Shown here piece after piece: positions 42,701 through 52,199 of a DNA stretch of 64,000 nt. The number at the start of each line of letters is the position of its first letter. The stretch's first letter is position 1. A program made the position numbers and the translations under genes. The DNA is from Tridacna crocea (lineage: Eukaryota > Mollusca > Bivalvia > Cardiida > Cardiidae). The notes beneath the pieces are model-generated. The model searched no databases, had not been told where the DNA came from, and worked only from the letters and a program-made list of their open reading frames with translations. The stretch is from contig OX031064.1 of the NCBI GenBank assembly GCA_943736015.1, positions 35,081,361 to 35,145,360 on the forward strand, given 5' to 3'.

Positions 42701-43278
42701 ACCTATTAAGTACCCAGATCATTAAACTTCTTCTAAATTACCATTACACGGGACCGGCGCCATGGAAAAAGAAACTTCACAAGGGAAATATAACTTGAAT
42801 GTAAGTTGTAAAATAAACTATTTAGTAACCACATGTATATTTTGTAATCATTGACCAATTATAAGGTATACATGTATCTCAAATTATAAACGAAATACAA
42901 TATTTTTGTACTCATGGCTGAAAAAAATGTATTTATAGCATTTTTTTTAATTATGCAGTTATTCTCAGATGGCAAAATTGAATACTGGCATAAAAGTAGA
43001 ATAAGATTAAATCGGGCATTTGAACGTTTTGCAGTGCGAAAGCCCATACTTTATTTTGACAGTTGGTCATATGGCAAATTTATGACATTTTAGGTCACTA
43101 TTGTCATGTCAATTTCATTGGAAAACAAAAGATCTAGCTATTTTTATCACAAATGAAAAATAACTGAAAAAATTGGAGTCAGATCAATTCTGTTGTCTAC
43201 ATATTTCTCAGTTTAATAATGGGGAAAAAAAATCATTTTCGGGCGACCTTGACGCCCTTGCGTCTTCTTTTTTTCTTG

Positions 43279-43324
43279 TATTAGAGATACAGCATTTCTA
43301 TCTGCAGACAAGTGGCCTTTTTTT
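43279..43324 (+). repeat. 46-bp direct repeat, right copy
   Basis: Partner of 39414-39459 with one mismatch (GAGATAC for GAGTTAC), and a slightly longer T-run afterwards. Confidence 0.92.
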
Positions 43325-43559
43325 TTTCACCAAACAGGCCATGTATTGAGAGCAAGTTCTTCTTTTACCTGTTTTTATATGTGTTTCAAGTTGTCCTGAA
43401 CTAAAATTTTTGTAGATTTTTTCATATTTTCAAGACAATTTCAAAAGTTGCTTTCGCAGATTGATTCCAGAGTTAAAATGTATTTGTATTATATAGATAA
43501 AGGTAATGCAGTCCTCATTGCTTTGTGTTACAAATTATGATGCATGGGCTCTATTGATC

Positions 43560-43770
43560 AATGCCTCACCCTGTGCCAAACAAATTCTGTTTTTACATCT
43601 CCGAGGAAAATAGCTTTTGAAAGCATTGAGGGAAAAGTAGAAAATACTGGTAACAAGCATTTTTCTCCTCTTCCAACAATGTTTTCTATTCTTTTATGTA
43701 CAAGTCCCATGTTTTGGCCGTATTTACTTTTTGTTTGCATATGTAGAAACTCTTGGATTATATAGTGAAA
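43560..43770 (-). mobile_element. Pal-T MITE, decayed
   Basis: GTGCCAAACAAATTCTG, AAAATACTGGTAACAAGCAT and CTCTTCCAACAATGTTTTCT remain; the right arm is weak. Confidence 0.55.
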
Positions 43771-43772
43771 CG

Positions 43773-43995
43773 TTAACTCTTTACCAAACAACAAAATTGT
43801 AGACCAGTCCAAATTGAAAGCATTTGCAGACGACAACTTCAGTATGGCTCAAAAATTTAAATTTGTCTTGGGAAGGATAGAATACATTGTGCGAAAAGCA
43901 GAAAATGCTGGTTACCTTCTCCTTTTCCTACAATGTTTTCAAAAGGTTTCTTACTCAGGGTCGTTAAAAGTTAGGATTGTGTGGTAAAGAGATAA
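43773..43995 (+). mobile_element. Pal-T MITE, core half deleted
   Basis: TTAA start and a left arm with both A- and C-like features (GCAGACGACAACTTCAGTAT). The right half of the hairpin is missing (GCTGGTTACCTTCTCC). Confidence 0.85.
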
Positions 43996-44310
43996 CAGAG
44001 CTCTACAATATTGCAGCATATGAATGATTAATTAACTTTACAGAGGACTTACTGTAATTATTGGCAGCTTCATGGTATCATTCCATAATTATGTTGTTTA
44101 TCCAGATAATTATCCAATTTTACTGTCTAAAATTACCGTTACCTGTCTCTGATATTACCTAAGATTCTGTTTGGTGATGCCAATGGCTGAAACTTTGGAT
44201 CAACTGGTGCATCTTTTCCCAAAGTTAGTTTGACATGCTATCCTGTGTGGTGAGCCTATAAAGCTCTGAATTATTGCTTAAGCCTTTGGCTGCTGATCGC
44301 GACTCACTGA
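43996..44310. other. No feature identified
   Basis: Nothing recognised. Confidence 0.4.
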
Positions 44311-44316
44311 CCTTCT

Positions 44317-44386
44317 GTGGACAGTGTAGATCAAGATCAGACTGCACAAAACATGCAGTCTGATCTTTGATCTACACTGTCCAAGA
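44317..44386. repeat. Palindrome P2, best copy
   Basis: GTGTAGATCAAGATCAGACT, then GCAC-AAAACAT-GCAG and TCTGATCTTTGATCTACAC; near-perfect arms of about 27 bp. Confidence 0.8.
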
Positions 44387-44461
44387 AGGAGATATTTCTC
44401 CCCAAAAGTCAACTTTGAAATAGCAACCCTTGAGTTTCTAGTATCCACTTTAAGGTATCGT

Positions 44462-44689
44462 TTAACTCTTTACCACACGACAAAATTTTAGACTGGTTCA
44501 AATTGAAAGCATTTGCAGACGACAAAATAAAGGTGACTGAAAAATTGAAATTTGTTTGGGAAGGGTAGAAAACACTGTGGGAAAAGGAGAAAATGCTGGT
44601 TACCAGCATTTTCTCCTTTTCCTACAGTGTTTTCAAAAGGCGTCTTTCTCAGGGGCGTCAAAAGTAGGGATTGTGTGGTAATGGGTTAA
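44462..44689 (+). mobile_element. Pal-T MITE, intact, TTAA-flanked
   Basis: One of the least diverged copies, near identical to 8778 and 21669. Useful as a family reference. Confidence 0.95.
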
Positions 44690-44917
44690 CTTACACAGCA
44701 GGATACGGGTTGATGGCAGTTTTCCTGGGGAAAATATCCAAATAATTACAGTTTCATTTTTTGAGTTTCATTTTTTGATCCAAAATGCTTAAACTGGTTA
44801 AAACCTAGTCCTGGATGCATTGGCATGGGGTTTAAATAATACAGGGAATACCCAGATAGCTTAAATTCCTCTAAAATTGACCTATGGGCTGCTCAGCGCA
44901 ACTCAATGACCTTTTGC

Positions 44918-44985
44918 AGACAGTGTATATATCAAGAGCAGAATGCACAGAGTGTGCTGCCTGATCTTGGATCTTACATTGTCTG
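44918..44985. repeat. Palindrome P2, decayed
   Basis: CAGTGTATATATCAAGAGCA against TGCTGCCTGATCTTGGATC, with several mismatches. Confidence 0.55.
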
Positions 44986-45233
44986 ATATGTTGAGTTTGT
45001 TATCCAGCAACCATAACTGAATTTGTAATTGTAATGTTTCGGCATTTAATATCGGCTGAAAATCTTCATTCCATTTATTTAGGAGTGCATGGATGAAGGA
45101 TGGTAAATGCCAATGGAAGGAGCACTAAGATACAGTAGTATTGGCTGTCATTAATTGGTACATAGAATTATTGATGAGGTGGTTTTCCTTTCTTCTGTAT
45201 TGATGAATCATGGTTACATACATCCAGTCTCAT

Positions 45234-45462
45234 TTAACCCTTTACTCCATAGATACTCATTTCTACACATTGCTTCTAGCAGCCTTTGGAAAACATTGTG
45301 GCAAAAGGTGAAATTGCTTGTGACGAGCAATTTCACCTTTTGTCACAATGTTTTCTATGCTATCAAAAGGTGTCATATACACATAAGAAACTGCTTCATC
45401 CTTGCTGTTATTTAGGGTCAATTGGAGATACCATAGAAATGCCTTATGGGGTAAAGGGTTAA
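45234..45462 (-). mobile_element. Pal-T MITE, subfamily B, TTAA-flanked
   Basis: Reverse of 22391. The core is GTGGCAAAAGGTGAAATTGC / GCAATTTCACCTTTTGTCAC, almost fully paired although differing from type A at many positions. It shares the right TTAA with the next copy. Confidence 0.92.
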
Positions 45463-46352
45463 CCCTTTACTAAACAACACATTTTTAGACTTGTCTAAAT
45501 TGAAAGCATTTGTAGAAGACAATATGAAAATTTATGTAACCTAAAAAATTAAGATTAGTTCTTTGTAGGGTCTTCACAGAAAACTTTGTCAGGCCTCCTA
45601 GGGAATCCTGTAAAACCTATGAAAACCACAAATTTTGTGTCAAATTAAGTAAAAACATATATAGCCTTTATTTTGCCTCCAAAATGGCTAAAAACCTCTA
45701 AATAATCTATATTTTTCTACAAAAATGTATAATTTTTGCAGAAAAGCTTGGTGAATCATTTTAAGATCAGTGTTTTTTTGTGATGCTTATCGATGTTTTG
45801 AAAATGCATTCTTTGAACAGCTGCTGTTTGTGCTCTTTGTGTTTTCTTTAAGTTTTCCAGATGCTCTTCTTCATCAGACCATCAACAGGGGCAAGGTTGC
45901 TGGACTGGATGAGTCTTTTCTATTGATGGTCTGAAGAAGAAGATATCTGACTGGCTCATGAACCTTCTAGCTGCTGTAAGAGGTATATATGAATTAGTCT
46001 ATGCTGCTCACAGATACATGTATTATCACCTTACATGTTTACTTTGGTTGCAATATTTCAATCCACCATAAGGAAGCTCCAGTACTTGGAAGAAAGCTGT
46101 TAAAATTGTGATGGAAGTGAGTATAAAAATCATTTAGAGAACCTAATTCTTGTGAAAAACCTATAAAATAACCTATATTTTGGGTTAAAGGAAACTAAAT
46201 GAAACCTATATTTTTCAAATGGGCCACTCGAGGAGGCCAGCTCTTAGGAAAAAGAATATGTTGGTTGCCAGCATTTTCTCCTATACAAACTGAATTCAGA
46301 AGCTGTCATCCTTAGGTTCATGAAAAGTCAGGATTGTGTGATAAAGGGTTAA
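45459..46352 (+). mobile_element. Pal-T MITE split by a 650-bp insertion
   Basis: Left half 45459-45570 (CTAAACAACACATTTTTAGA, TTTGTAGAAGACAATATG), right half about 46238-46352 (TTGGTTGCCAGCATTTTCTC, GGATTGTGTGATAAAGGG). TTAA at both outer ends. Confidence 0.75.
45571..46237. mobile_element. Insertion with GGCCTCCT ends inside Pal-T
   Basis: Begins near GGCCTCCTAGGGAATCC and ends near GGGCCACTCGAGGAGGCC, giving a short inverted terminus. An interior foldback pairs CTTCTTCATCAGACCATCAA with TTGATGGTCTGAAGAAGAAG (45868-45945). No clear target duplication. Confidence 0.5.
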
Positions 46353-46538
46353 TTGTTTACCAAAGAGTCCCCTGTTCTAGCACGCACGAGGAAGAAGGCT
46401 TTGAAAACATTGCGAAAAAATGAGAAAATGCTAGTTACCATCTTTTCCTTCATTTCACCATTGCTTTGTACATTTATGTAGGCATGTCATTCCATTTGAG
46501 CCATGTTGAACTTGTCTTCTCCAAAAGCTTTTGGTTAA
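46349..46538 (-). mobile_element. Pal-T MITE, decayed, between two TTAA sites
   Basis: TTTACCAAAGAGTCCCC, GAGGAAGAAGGCTTTGAAAA and AAAATGCTAGTTACCATC remain. It shares TTAA with Pal-T on the left and F copy 2 on the right. Confidence 0.65.
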
Positions 46539-46695
46539 AGGTGGGTATTTAGATTTTTCACGTCACACCAAATTAAAAGATATATGTGTCACTGGAATTT
46601 ATATGAGAAAACAATACCATTCATCAGTAATTAAGAATCATAAAATTTCAAAAAACATTTTTTGGTGGTATTCCCTAAAAAGGCTACGTAGCCTC

Positions 46696-46924
46696 TTAAC
46701 CCTTTACCACTCAATGACGCTTTTTAACGACGAAGAGGCCTTTTGAAAACATTGTGGGGAAAAGGAAAAAATGCTGGTAACCAGCATTTTCTCCTTTTCC
46801 CACAAAGTTTTCTACCCTATCAAAGAAAAGTTGATCATCAGTTATTTGAGCCACTATGAAATTGTCTGCAAATGCTTTCAATTTGGATGGGTTGTAAATG
46901 TTATGTCATGTGGTAAAGGGTTAA
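46696..46924 (-). mobile_element. Pal-T MITE inside F copy 2
   Basis: Full copy. F copy 1 keeps the empty target (ATAGCTTAAGGGGCTACG, read on its own strand) with one TTAA, whereas here TTAA is on both sides. Confidence 0.95.
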
Positions 46925-47041
46925 GCTATTTTTAGATTTCCCGCAAACTCAAAAAAAGCATTGTGGGAAGTTGAAGTGAGTAGCATGTGACTAATGATTC
47001 TTAAATTCCATAACTTAACAAAGATGATTATTTTCCATAAA

Positions 47042-47316
47042 CATGGGCGGATCCAGATATTTTTCTCAAGGGGGGGGTCCCACCAAAAATGCACTCATCT
47101 TATTATATGACTCTTTGATTTTCAGATTTCAATGGATGTTAGCCGTTTACAAGAAAAGTCAACATTTCCGGTTCTAACCACGAGGAGGTCTCGACATTTA
47201 GAACCTTTTTTTTTTTATTATTATTATTTATTATTTTTCATGAATCCGACAACTACATTTTTGTCAAATTCCAGGGGGGTCTGGACACCCGGTCCCCCCC
47301 TCTGGATCCGCGCATG
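47042..47316 (-). mobile_element. TIR element G, copy 2, inside F copy 2
   Basis: CATGGGCGGATCCAGATATT ... CTGGATCCGCGCATG, flanked by ATAAA and ATAAT. F copy 1 shows the unoccupied sequence CCATAATGTC (complement), so the duplication is 5 bp with one later change. Confidence 0.85.
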
Positions 47317-47584
47317 ATAATGTCTAGAACTTTGAAAGCTATGTTTGAAGGTTCGTCTGTATATTTCTTGTATGTAAATGAACAAGTTGTTGACGTGAAA
47401 ACAGAATGTTTTTCCATTCAGTGTCAACCTGGGCTGTAGTAAATCTCTAATTTCTCTTGTTGTCGGATGGGTTTTCGACTACTGGGGTTTTATGGATGAA
47501 AACTATAAGGTTTTAGGAGTATAAGGATGATTTTTTTGTATGTTTGTAGAATTTTCGTCCCAAAATCTGAAGGGCCACCTTCAA

Positions 47585-47789
47585 GACATACAGGTCCAAA
47601 ATTTTGTTTTTTAGTATAAGGTTAAACTGACAAATTTTGAACAAGCTCATTTGGACTTGCATGTCCTTGTGGTCCGTGCTGGTTTTTTCCTCTTTCTTTT
47701 TACAATTTGGCTGCTGATTTTTTAATTGTGTCCCAAAATTTAAAAGGTAACCTTTATATGAATGCTTATGATTAAAGGCCCAATAATGC
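47585..47789. other. Spacer between inverted F copies
   Basis: Contains TGTCCCAAAATTTAAAAGGTAACCTTTAT, shown in part as TGTCCCAAAATTTAAAAGG, resembling an F terminus, so a third broken F end may be here. Confidence 0.4.
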
Positions 47790-49194
47790 TTAAAGGTGGC
47801 CCTTCAGAGTTTGGGACGGAAATTTACAAAAGTGTAAAAAAATCATCCTTATACTCCCTAAGCCTTTTAATTTTCATTCATAAAACCCCAGTAGTCGAAA
47901 ACCGTCCGACAACACGAGAAGTTAGAAATTTACTACAGCCCAGGTTGACACCAACGGGAGACACATTCTATTTTTAGATGATCAATTCGCTTATTTACAT
48001 ACAGGAATACACAGAAGGAGTTTCAAACATAGCATCCGAAGAAGACATTATGGAAAATAATAGTGGTGAAACGGTTTACCGATATACCGATTAACCGCGG
48101 TTTGTTCAAAGAAAAAACCGAAACCGGTACGATTTTTACCGTATCGGTATTTCTTCAATATGTCAACTTCTCGTAATTGCATTAGAAGGTCCGGTTTTCC
48201 CAAAAAATTTGGTCAGAAATCGATCGTTTTTCAACAATCTGAAACATTTGCGAAAACGAAAGTTGTTTATTTTTTCTACAGGCGGTGTAACCGGTGTTAA
48301 GGTAAAATTATGACCGCCTCAAATTCGCCGCGGGTACGAACTCCAAATAACCGTCGACCGTATTACTGATTTTGGACCAACAGAGTTTGTTATTCATTTC
48401 CTATAACTTTGCTCACACTTATTTCGCGTTTTTTCTCCCGGTAGATAAGCGGGAAAGTATTTGTGTTTAACAGAGTAAGTTAGTGCATTGCACTGTCTTC
48501 TCTGTGGAGCTCCCAAAGTTCGGTATAGTAGCCCTGACTGGTTTCTACATAAACAAGTTCACCCTCTGAGCGAGTGTTCAGTATTGCTTGTGACTTTTTG
48601 TCAGCACAGAGGGCTTCTCTGGGTGCTGACAAGGTTGACATGCTAATATTTTTGAAAAAGAACATGACTTGAAATGTCACTGAGTCATTTACTTGTTTCT
48701 ATGGATAATTCTTAATTTCTTTGTCATTTCAGTCTAGTCTGTGTTAAAGACTTGTCAATTTTTTTAGCATATGCAACCCTAACAGCGACTACAAGTGGTC
48801 AGATATGTTAAATGTCAGCATATAGAGCGTATTGCAATACGTATTGCAATACGGGTCAGCCGTATTGCAATATATTGCAATACGCTTTTTACCGTATTGT
48901 TTCACCCCTAGAAAATAATCATTACATGTTTGTTATGTAATGGAATTTAAGCGTTAAGAGTCACGTGCAAGTCACCTGACATTCCCACAATGCTTTATTA
49001 ATTTTTGGAGCGAAATCTAAAAATAGCTGAAGAGGCTACGTAGCCTTTTAAGGGAACACCATCAAAAAAGATTTTTTTTGTAATTTTATGAATCTTAATA
49101 ATTGATTATTTGTATTATTTTTTCATATGAATTTCAGTGATATATATATTTTTTAATTTGGTGAGATGTAAAAATTCTAAATACCCACCTTTAA
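47790..49194 (+). mobile_element. TTAA-flanked element F, copy 3, split by hAT-like element
   Basis: Ends TTAAAGGTGGCCCTTCAG and AAATACCCACCTTTAA. Own sequence about 547 bp, in step with copy 1 throughout (AAAACCCCAGTAGTCG, GAAGACATTATGG, GGCTACGTAGCC). Confidence 0.88.
48061..48910 (+). mobile_element. Non-autonomous hAT-like element, 850 bp
   Basis: Termini TAGTGGTGAAACGGT and ACCGTATTGTTTCACCCCTA; exact 8-bp duplication GAAAATAA (48053-48060, 48911-48918), and copy 1 of F shows the unoccupied site. The interior has CCGGT/ACCGT-rich words and a GTATTGCAATAC palindrome cluster (48830-48890). No transposase frame. hAT is inferred from duplication length and terminus style. Confidence 0.88.
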
Positions 49195-49567
49195 GGTAGT
49201 GGACCCGTAATACTTCTAGTGCAGCATGGCATAAGATTTCTTGACAGTTGATAAAGACTGATTTATATAGATATAACATTTTTGCACATTCTTAATTGAC
49301 CAGAATTTTCTTTAATTTCTATCTTAAAATTATTAATTGATATTTTGTTAGTTTCCAGAAAAGGGAGGTAATTGTCATATCCCTTTGTAATGAGAATATA
49401 ATGACTTTAGATTTACAAATGATAATTTAAGGAAGGACAAAAAGGAAAAAGAGGCTCAGTAAAAGTAGTATAATTATACTCATTTTTGATCTTGGCAAAT
49501 TTTGTAGGATAATATTACAGTGGGAATAACTGTCTTCTATTACAAGTCCACTGCGTTAAGTAAACAG
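49195..49567. other. No feature identified
   Basis: AT-rich; nothing recognised. Confidence 0.4.
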
Positions 49568-49578
49568 TGCAGATATCT

Positions 49579-49833
49579 CACCCTCGGATGCCCCGGGTCT
49601 CCCTATTTGCTACGCTACATCGACCCTGGGACAATTGACTAATAAAACTTAGAATCAGCCGCCGAAAATCGATACGAAACGTCATAGTGTACAGTCCACT
49701 CGCCCATCACAAAATGATGATGGAACCAATCAAAAGCCAGCATTCGGCCAGCGGTAAAGCAAGGGAAATTCAATTAATTGTCCCAGGGGTCGATATAGCG
49801 TAGCAAATAGGGAGACCCCGGGGTATCCGAGGA
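49579..49833. mobile_element. Long-TIR MITE J, 255 bp
   Basis: Inverted termini of about 55 bp (CCTCGGATGCCCCGGGTCTC... against ...GAGACCCCGGGGTATCCGAGG), including TATTTGCTACGCTA. Flanked by the direct repeat TGCAGATATCT (49568-49578, 49834-49844). Higher GC than its surroundings. Superfamily not assigned; a 9-11 bp duplication suggests MULE-like. Confidence 0.82.
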
Positions 49834-50028
49834 TGCAGATATCTAAGATACCTTCATCTTTAAAAGCATTACCATTTCAAAATTATGGAAAATGTTTTGA
49901 GGTGACAATCTGTACTTTCATTTTAAAAATAAATTTTGAGAGTAGGCCAAAAGTAGCCAGGTACCTTGTCTTTTAACCTGGTTTTAAAATTCCTTTTTCT
50001 GCAAGCAATTAAGAGCTTGAAAACAGTT

Positions 50029-50207
50029 TGACCCTTTATTACATAATCCCATTCCTGAGAAAGAGGGCTTTTGAAAACATAATCGTAAAGGAGAAAATGC
50101 TTGTAGTGTTTTTTATCTGTTCAGGGACAAATCATTTGAAAAACATTTGGTTGTGTCATCCTTAAATTGTGCAAGACTAAAATTTTGCAATTTGGAAAAG
50201 GGGTTAA
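50029..50207 (-). mobile_element. Pal-T MITE, internally deleted, first of a chain
   Basis: GAAAGAGGGCTTTTGAAAAC, then GAGAAAATGCTTGTAGTG with half of the palindrome missing. Ends at a TTAA shared with the next copy. Confidence 0.7.
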
Positions 50208-50437
50208 CCCATCACCACACAATTCCTACTTATGACGACCCTGAGAAAGAAGCTTTTAGAAAACATTGTGGAAAAAGGAGAAAATACTGGTAACCAGTAT
50301 TTTCTTATTTTCACAGAATGTTTTCTTCCCTTCCTAAAACAAATTTCAATTCTCTTATCACATTGATTTTGTCGTCTGCAAAATTAATGCTTTCAATTTG
50401 GACCAGTCTGAAATTTTCTCGTGTGGTAAACAGTTAA
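50204..50437 (-). mobile_element. Pal-T MITE, second of a chain
   Basis: Core AAAATACTGGTAACCAGTATTTT: G-to-A and the matching C-to-T, a compensated pair. TTAA on both sides, both shared with neighbours. Confidence 0.9.
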
Positions 50438-50663
50438 CCCTTTACTCCATAGATACTCATTTTGACACATCAACAACAGACAGCTTTTGAAAACATTGTG
50501 GGAAAAGGAGAAATTGCTCGTAACGAGCAATTTCTCCTTTTCCCACAATGTTTTCCACTCAATCAAATATTTGTATCCTCATTTGTCCATATTTTTGACA
50601 TCATATCTTTATTCGCTGCTGAAATAGAAGAGCCTAGAATTGGCATAATAGGTAAAGGGTTAA
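50434..50663. mobile_element. Pal-T MITE, subfamily B/C mosaic, third of a chain
   Basis: Left terminus as in B (CTCCATAGATACTCATTT), core as in C (AAATTGCTCGTAACGAGCAATTT), and a unique right arm (TATTCGCTGCTGAAATAG). TTAA at both ends. Confidence 0.88.
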
Positions 50664-51043
50664 AAGATGGAAAAGCTTGGTTGAGAAGTTAAAATTTGCT
50701 GAATATCTCTTACAAATATAATACATGTAGTTTTGCATCCTGTTTAATGTTATATCTTGGAGTATTATAATATTACTTAGTGTACTGAATGATTCCTGGG
50801 AGTTATAAAAGCTTATTGCGTGGTTGAACCACTGTATGTAGGTCCAGAACGTCATTGACAGTTGTCAATAAACTATTGGTGGATCAATAATATCAGTTGA
50901 GGTAATTAGCCAACTCTGTAGGTTTCTTTAAATGCCATGTTTATTCGTACTCACTGGTACACTTCCAGTAAATTAAGAGAGGCTTCCCAACATGGCATCC
51001 AGTTTTACCCTTTGAAAAGTTCATTCTCATCACTGAATCTTTT
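50664..51043. other. No feature identified
   Basis: Nothing recognised. Confidence 0.4.
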
Positions 51044-51240
51044 TGACTATTTACCAGAAAACAAAGTTTTAGACTAGTGAGATTGAAAAGATATGCAGAT
51101 GACAAAGTAAATGTGACTCAAAAGTTATCGAAAGGATAGCAATCATTGTAGATAATCAACATGCACGATAGTACCCCAAAGTTTTCAGAGGCCTTTTATG
51201 AAATGGTTATTGAAACAGTGTTACTTTGTAAAGAGTTATA
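51044..51240 (+). mobile_element. Pal-T MITE, decayed, hairpin lost
   Basis: TTTTAGACTAGTGAGATTGA, ATGCAGATGACAAAGTAAAT and TTTGTAAAGAGTTA are clear; the central palindrome is gone. Confidence 0.6.
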
Positions 51241-51424
51241 ATTATGGTAAATCAAATGAACAGTTTTATATTGCTATGATTTGGGAGTAAGGGATGAGGG
51301 AGCACTACGCATCTTGCAGAATAAACTCTATAAAACTCTTTTTTTATAACACCTAAACTCAAACCCCCATGTAAAGTCCAAAAAAGAAGTAATTTTCACC
51401 TTTGATAACATGATAATATAATGA

Positions 51425-51635
51425 ATAACACATCACAACACATGCTATATAAGATCGGAGAAAGCCAGAACATGTCAGTTACTGCATTAGTTGCCATTAT
51501 ATATGTGTGTGAAAATGGATGGAGAAGCCTGTCGATTTCAGGGACGCCATTGATCGAGACTACCTTTGTTGTCATTCATGTATATATGAACTAGGTCCTC
51601 GAGAATGTTAATATATAGTAACATTGCATCTCATT
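51425..51635 (+). repeat. Interspersed repeat L, copy 1
   Basis: Matches 62213-62420: ATAAGATCGGAGAAA, TTACTGCATTAGTTGCCA, GGAGAAGCCTGTCGATTTCA, ACTAGGTCCTCGAGAATG. About 80% by eye. Type and ends unknown. Confidence 0.7.
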
Positions 51636-51639
51636 ACAA

Positions 51640-51726
51640 AATATGGGAAAAGCAAGAAATGCTGCTCACCAGCAATCTTTCCTGTATCCACAATGTTTTC
51701 AAGAGTTTTTTCCTTGTAAATGGTCG
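51640..51726. mobile_element. Pal-T MITE, core fragment
   Basis: GGGAAAAGCAAGAAATGCTGCTCACCAGCAATC; shown only in part: AAATGCTGCTCACCAGCA, then TTTTCAAGAG. Arms absent. Confidence 0.5.
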
Positions 51727-51955
51727 TTAACTCATTACCAAACGACAAAATTTTAGGTTTGTCCAAATCGAAAGCATTTGCAGACGACAAAATAAAAGTG
51801 ACTGAATATTTGAAATTTGATTTGTGAAGGGTAGAAAACATTGTTGGAAAAGGAGAAAATGCTGGTTACCAGCATTTTCTCCTTTTCCCTCAATGTTTTC
51901 TAAAGGCGTCTTTCTCAAGGGCGTCAAAGGTAGATATTGAGTGGTAATGGGTTAA
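51727..51955 (+). mobile_element. Pal-T MITE, intact, TTAA-flanked
   Basis: Sister of the copy at 34011. Perfect core; TTGTTGG on the left side only. Confidence 0.93.
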
Positions 51956-51970
51956 ATCTCAAGCCAGTGT

Positions 51971-52199
51971 ATTACCTTTTACCTCACAATCCCAAGTTTT
52001 AATGACCCTGAAGAAGAAAGCCTTTGAAAATGTTGTAGGAAAAGGAGGAAATGCTGGTAACCGGCATTTTCTCCCTTTCTCATGATGTTTTCTACAGTAT
52101 CAGAGGTAGAATTCATCATTTCAGCAACCTTGAATTTGTCATCTGCAAATGCATTCAACTTTGTCGAGTCCAAAATTGTGCTGTGAGGTGAAGAGTTAA
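51971..52199 (-). mobile_element. Pal-T MITE, moderately diverged
   Basis: Starts ACCTTTTACCTCACAATCCC; the core AAATGCTGGTAACCGGCATT has one mismatch. Shares the right TTAA with the next copy. Confidence 0.85.

Larger units (their letters stand above)
39460..43278 (+). mobile_element. HINE-like composite element M, 3.8 kb
   Basis: Head hairpin GGTCGCCCGGCAGAAGCCGGCGACC follows a T-run. Near the end are the inverse GGGCGACC, hairpin GACGC-CCTT-GCGTC and CTTCTTTTTTTCTTG. Inside are three diverged units of about 240 bp (39930, 40395, 42748; key phrases GGCGCMATGGAAAAGAAA and TATTCTCAGATGGC). Also inside are Pal-T, P2 palindromes, an ends-only element H and a reverse transcriptase fragment. The 46-bp flanking repeat is not expected for this class. 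Confidence 0.6.
46535..47584 (-). mobile_element. TTAA-flanked element F, copy 2, with two nested insertions
   Basis: Opposite orientation to copies 1 and 3; ends TTAAAGGTGGGTATTTAG and CTGAAGGGCCACCTTCAA. Hosts Pal-T (46696-46924) and element G (47042-47316). Own length about 540 bp. Confidence 0.85.

Noticed and set aside
45868-45945. ATCAG^ACCATCAAC...GCT^GTAAGAGG looked like an exon
   Set aside because: All three frames contain stops, and the segment is mostly an inverted repeat inside an insertion.
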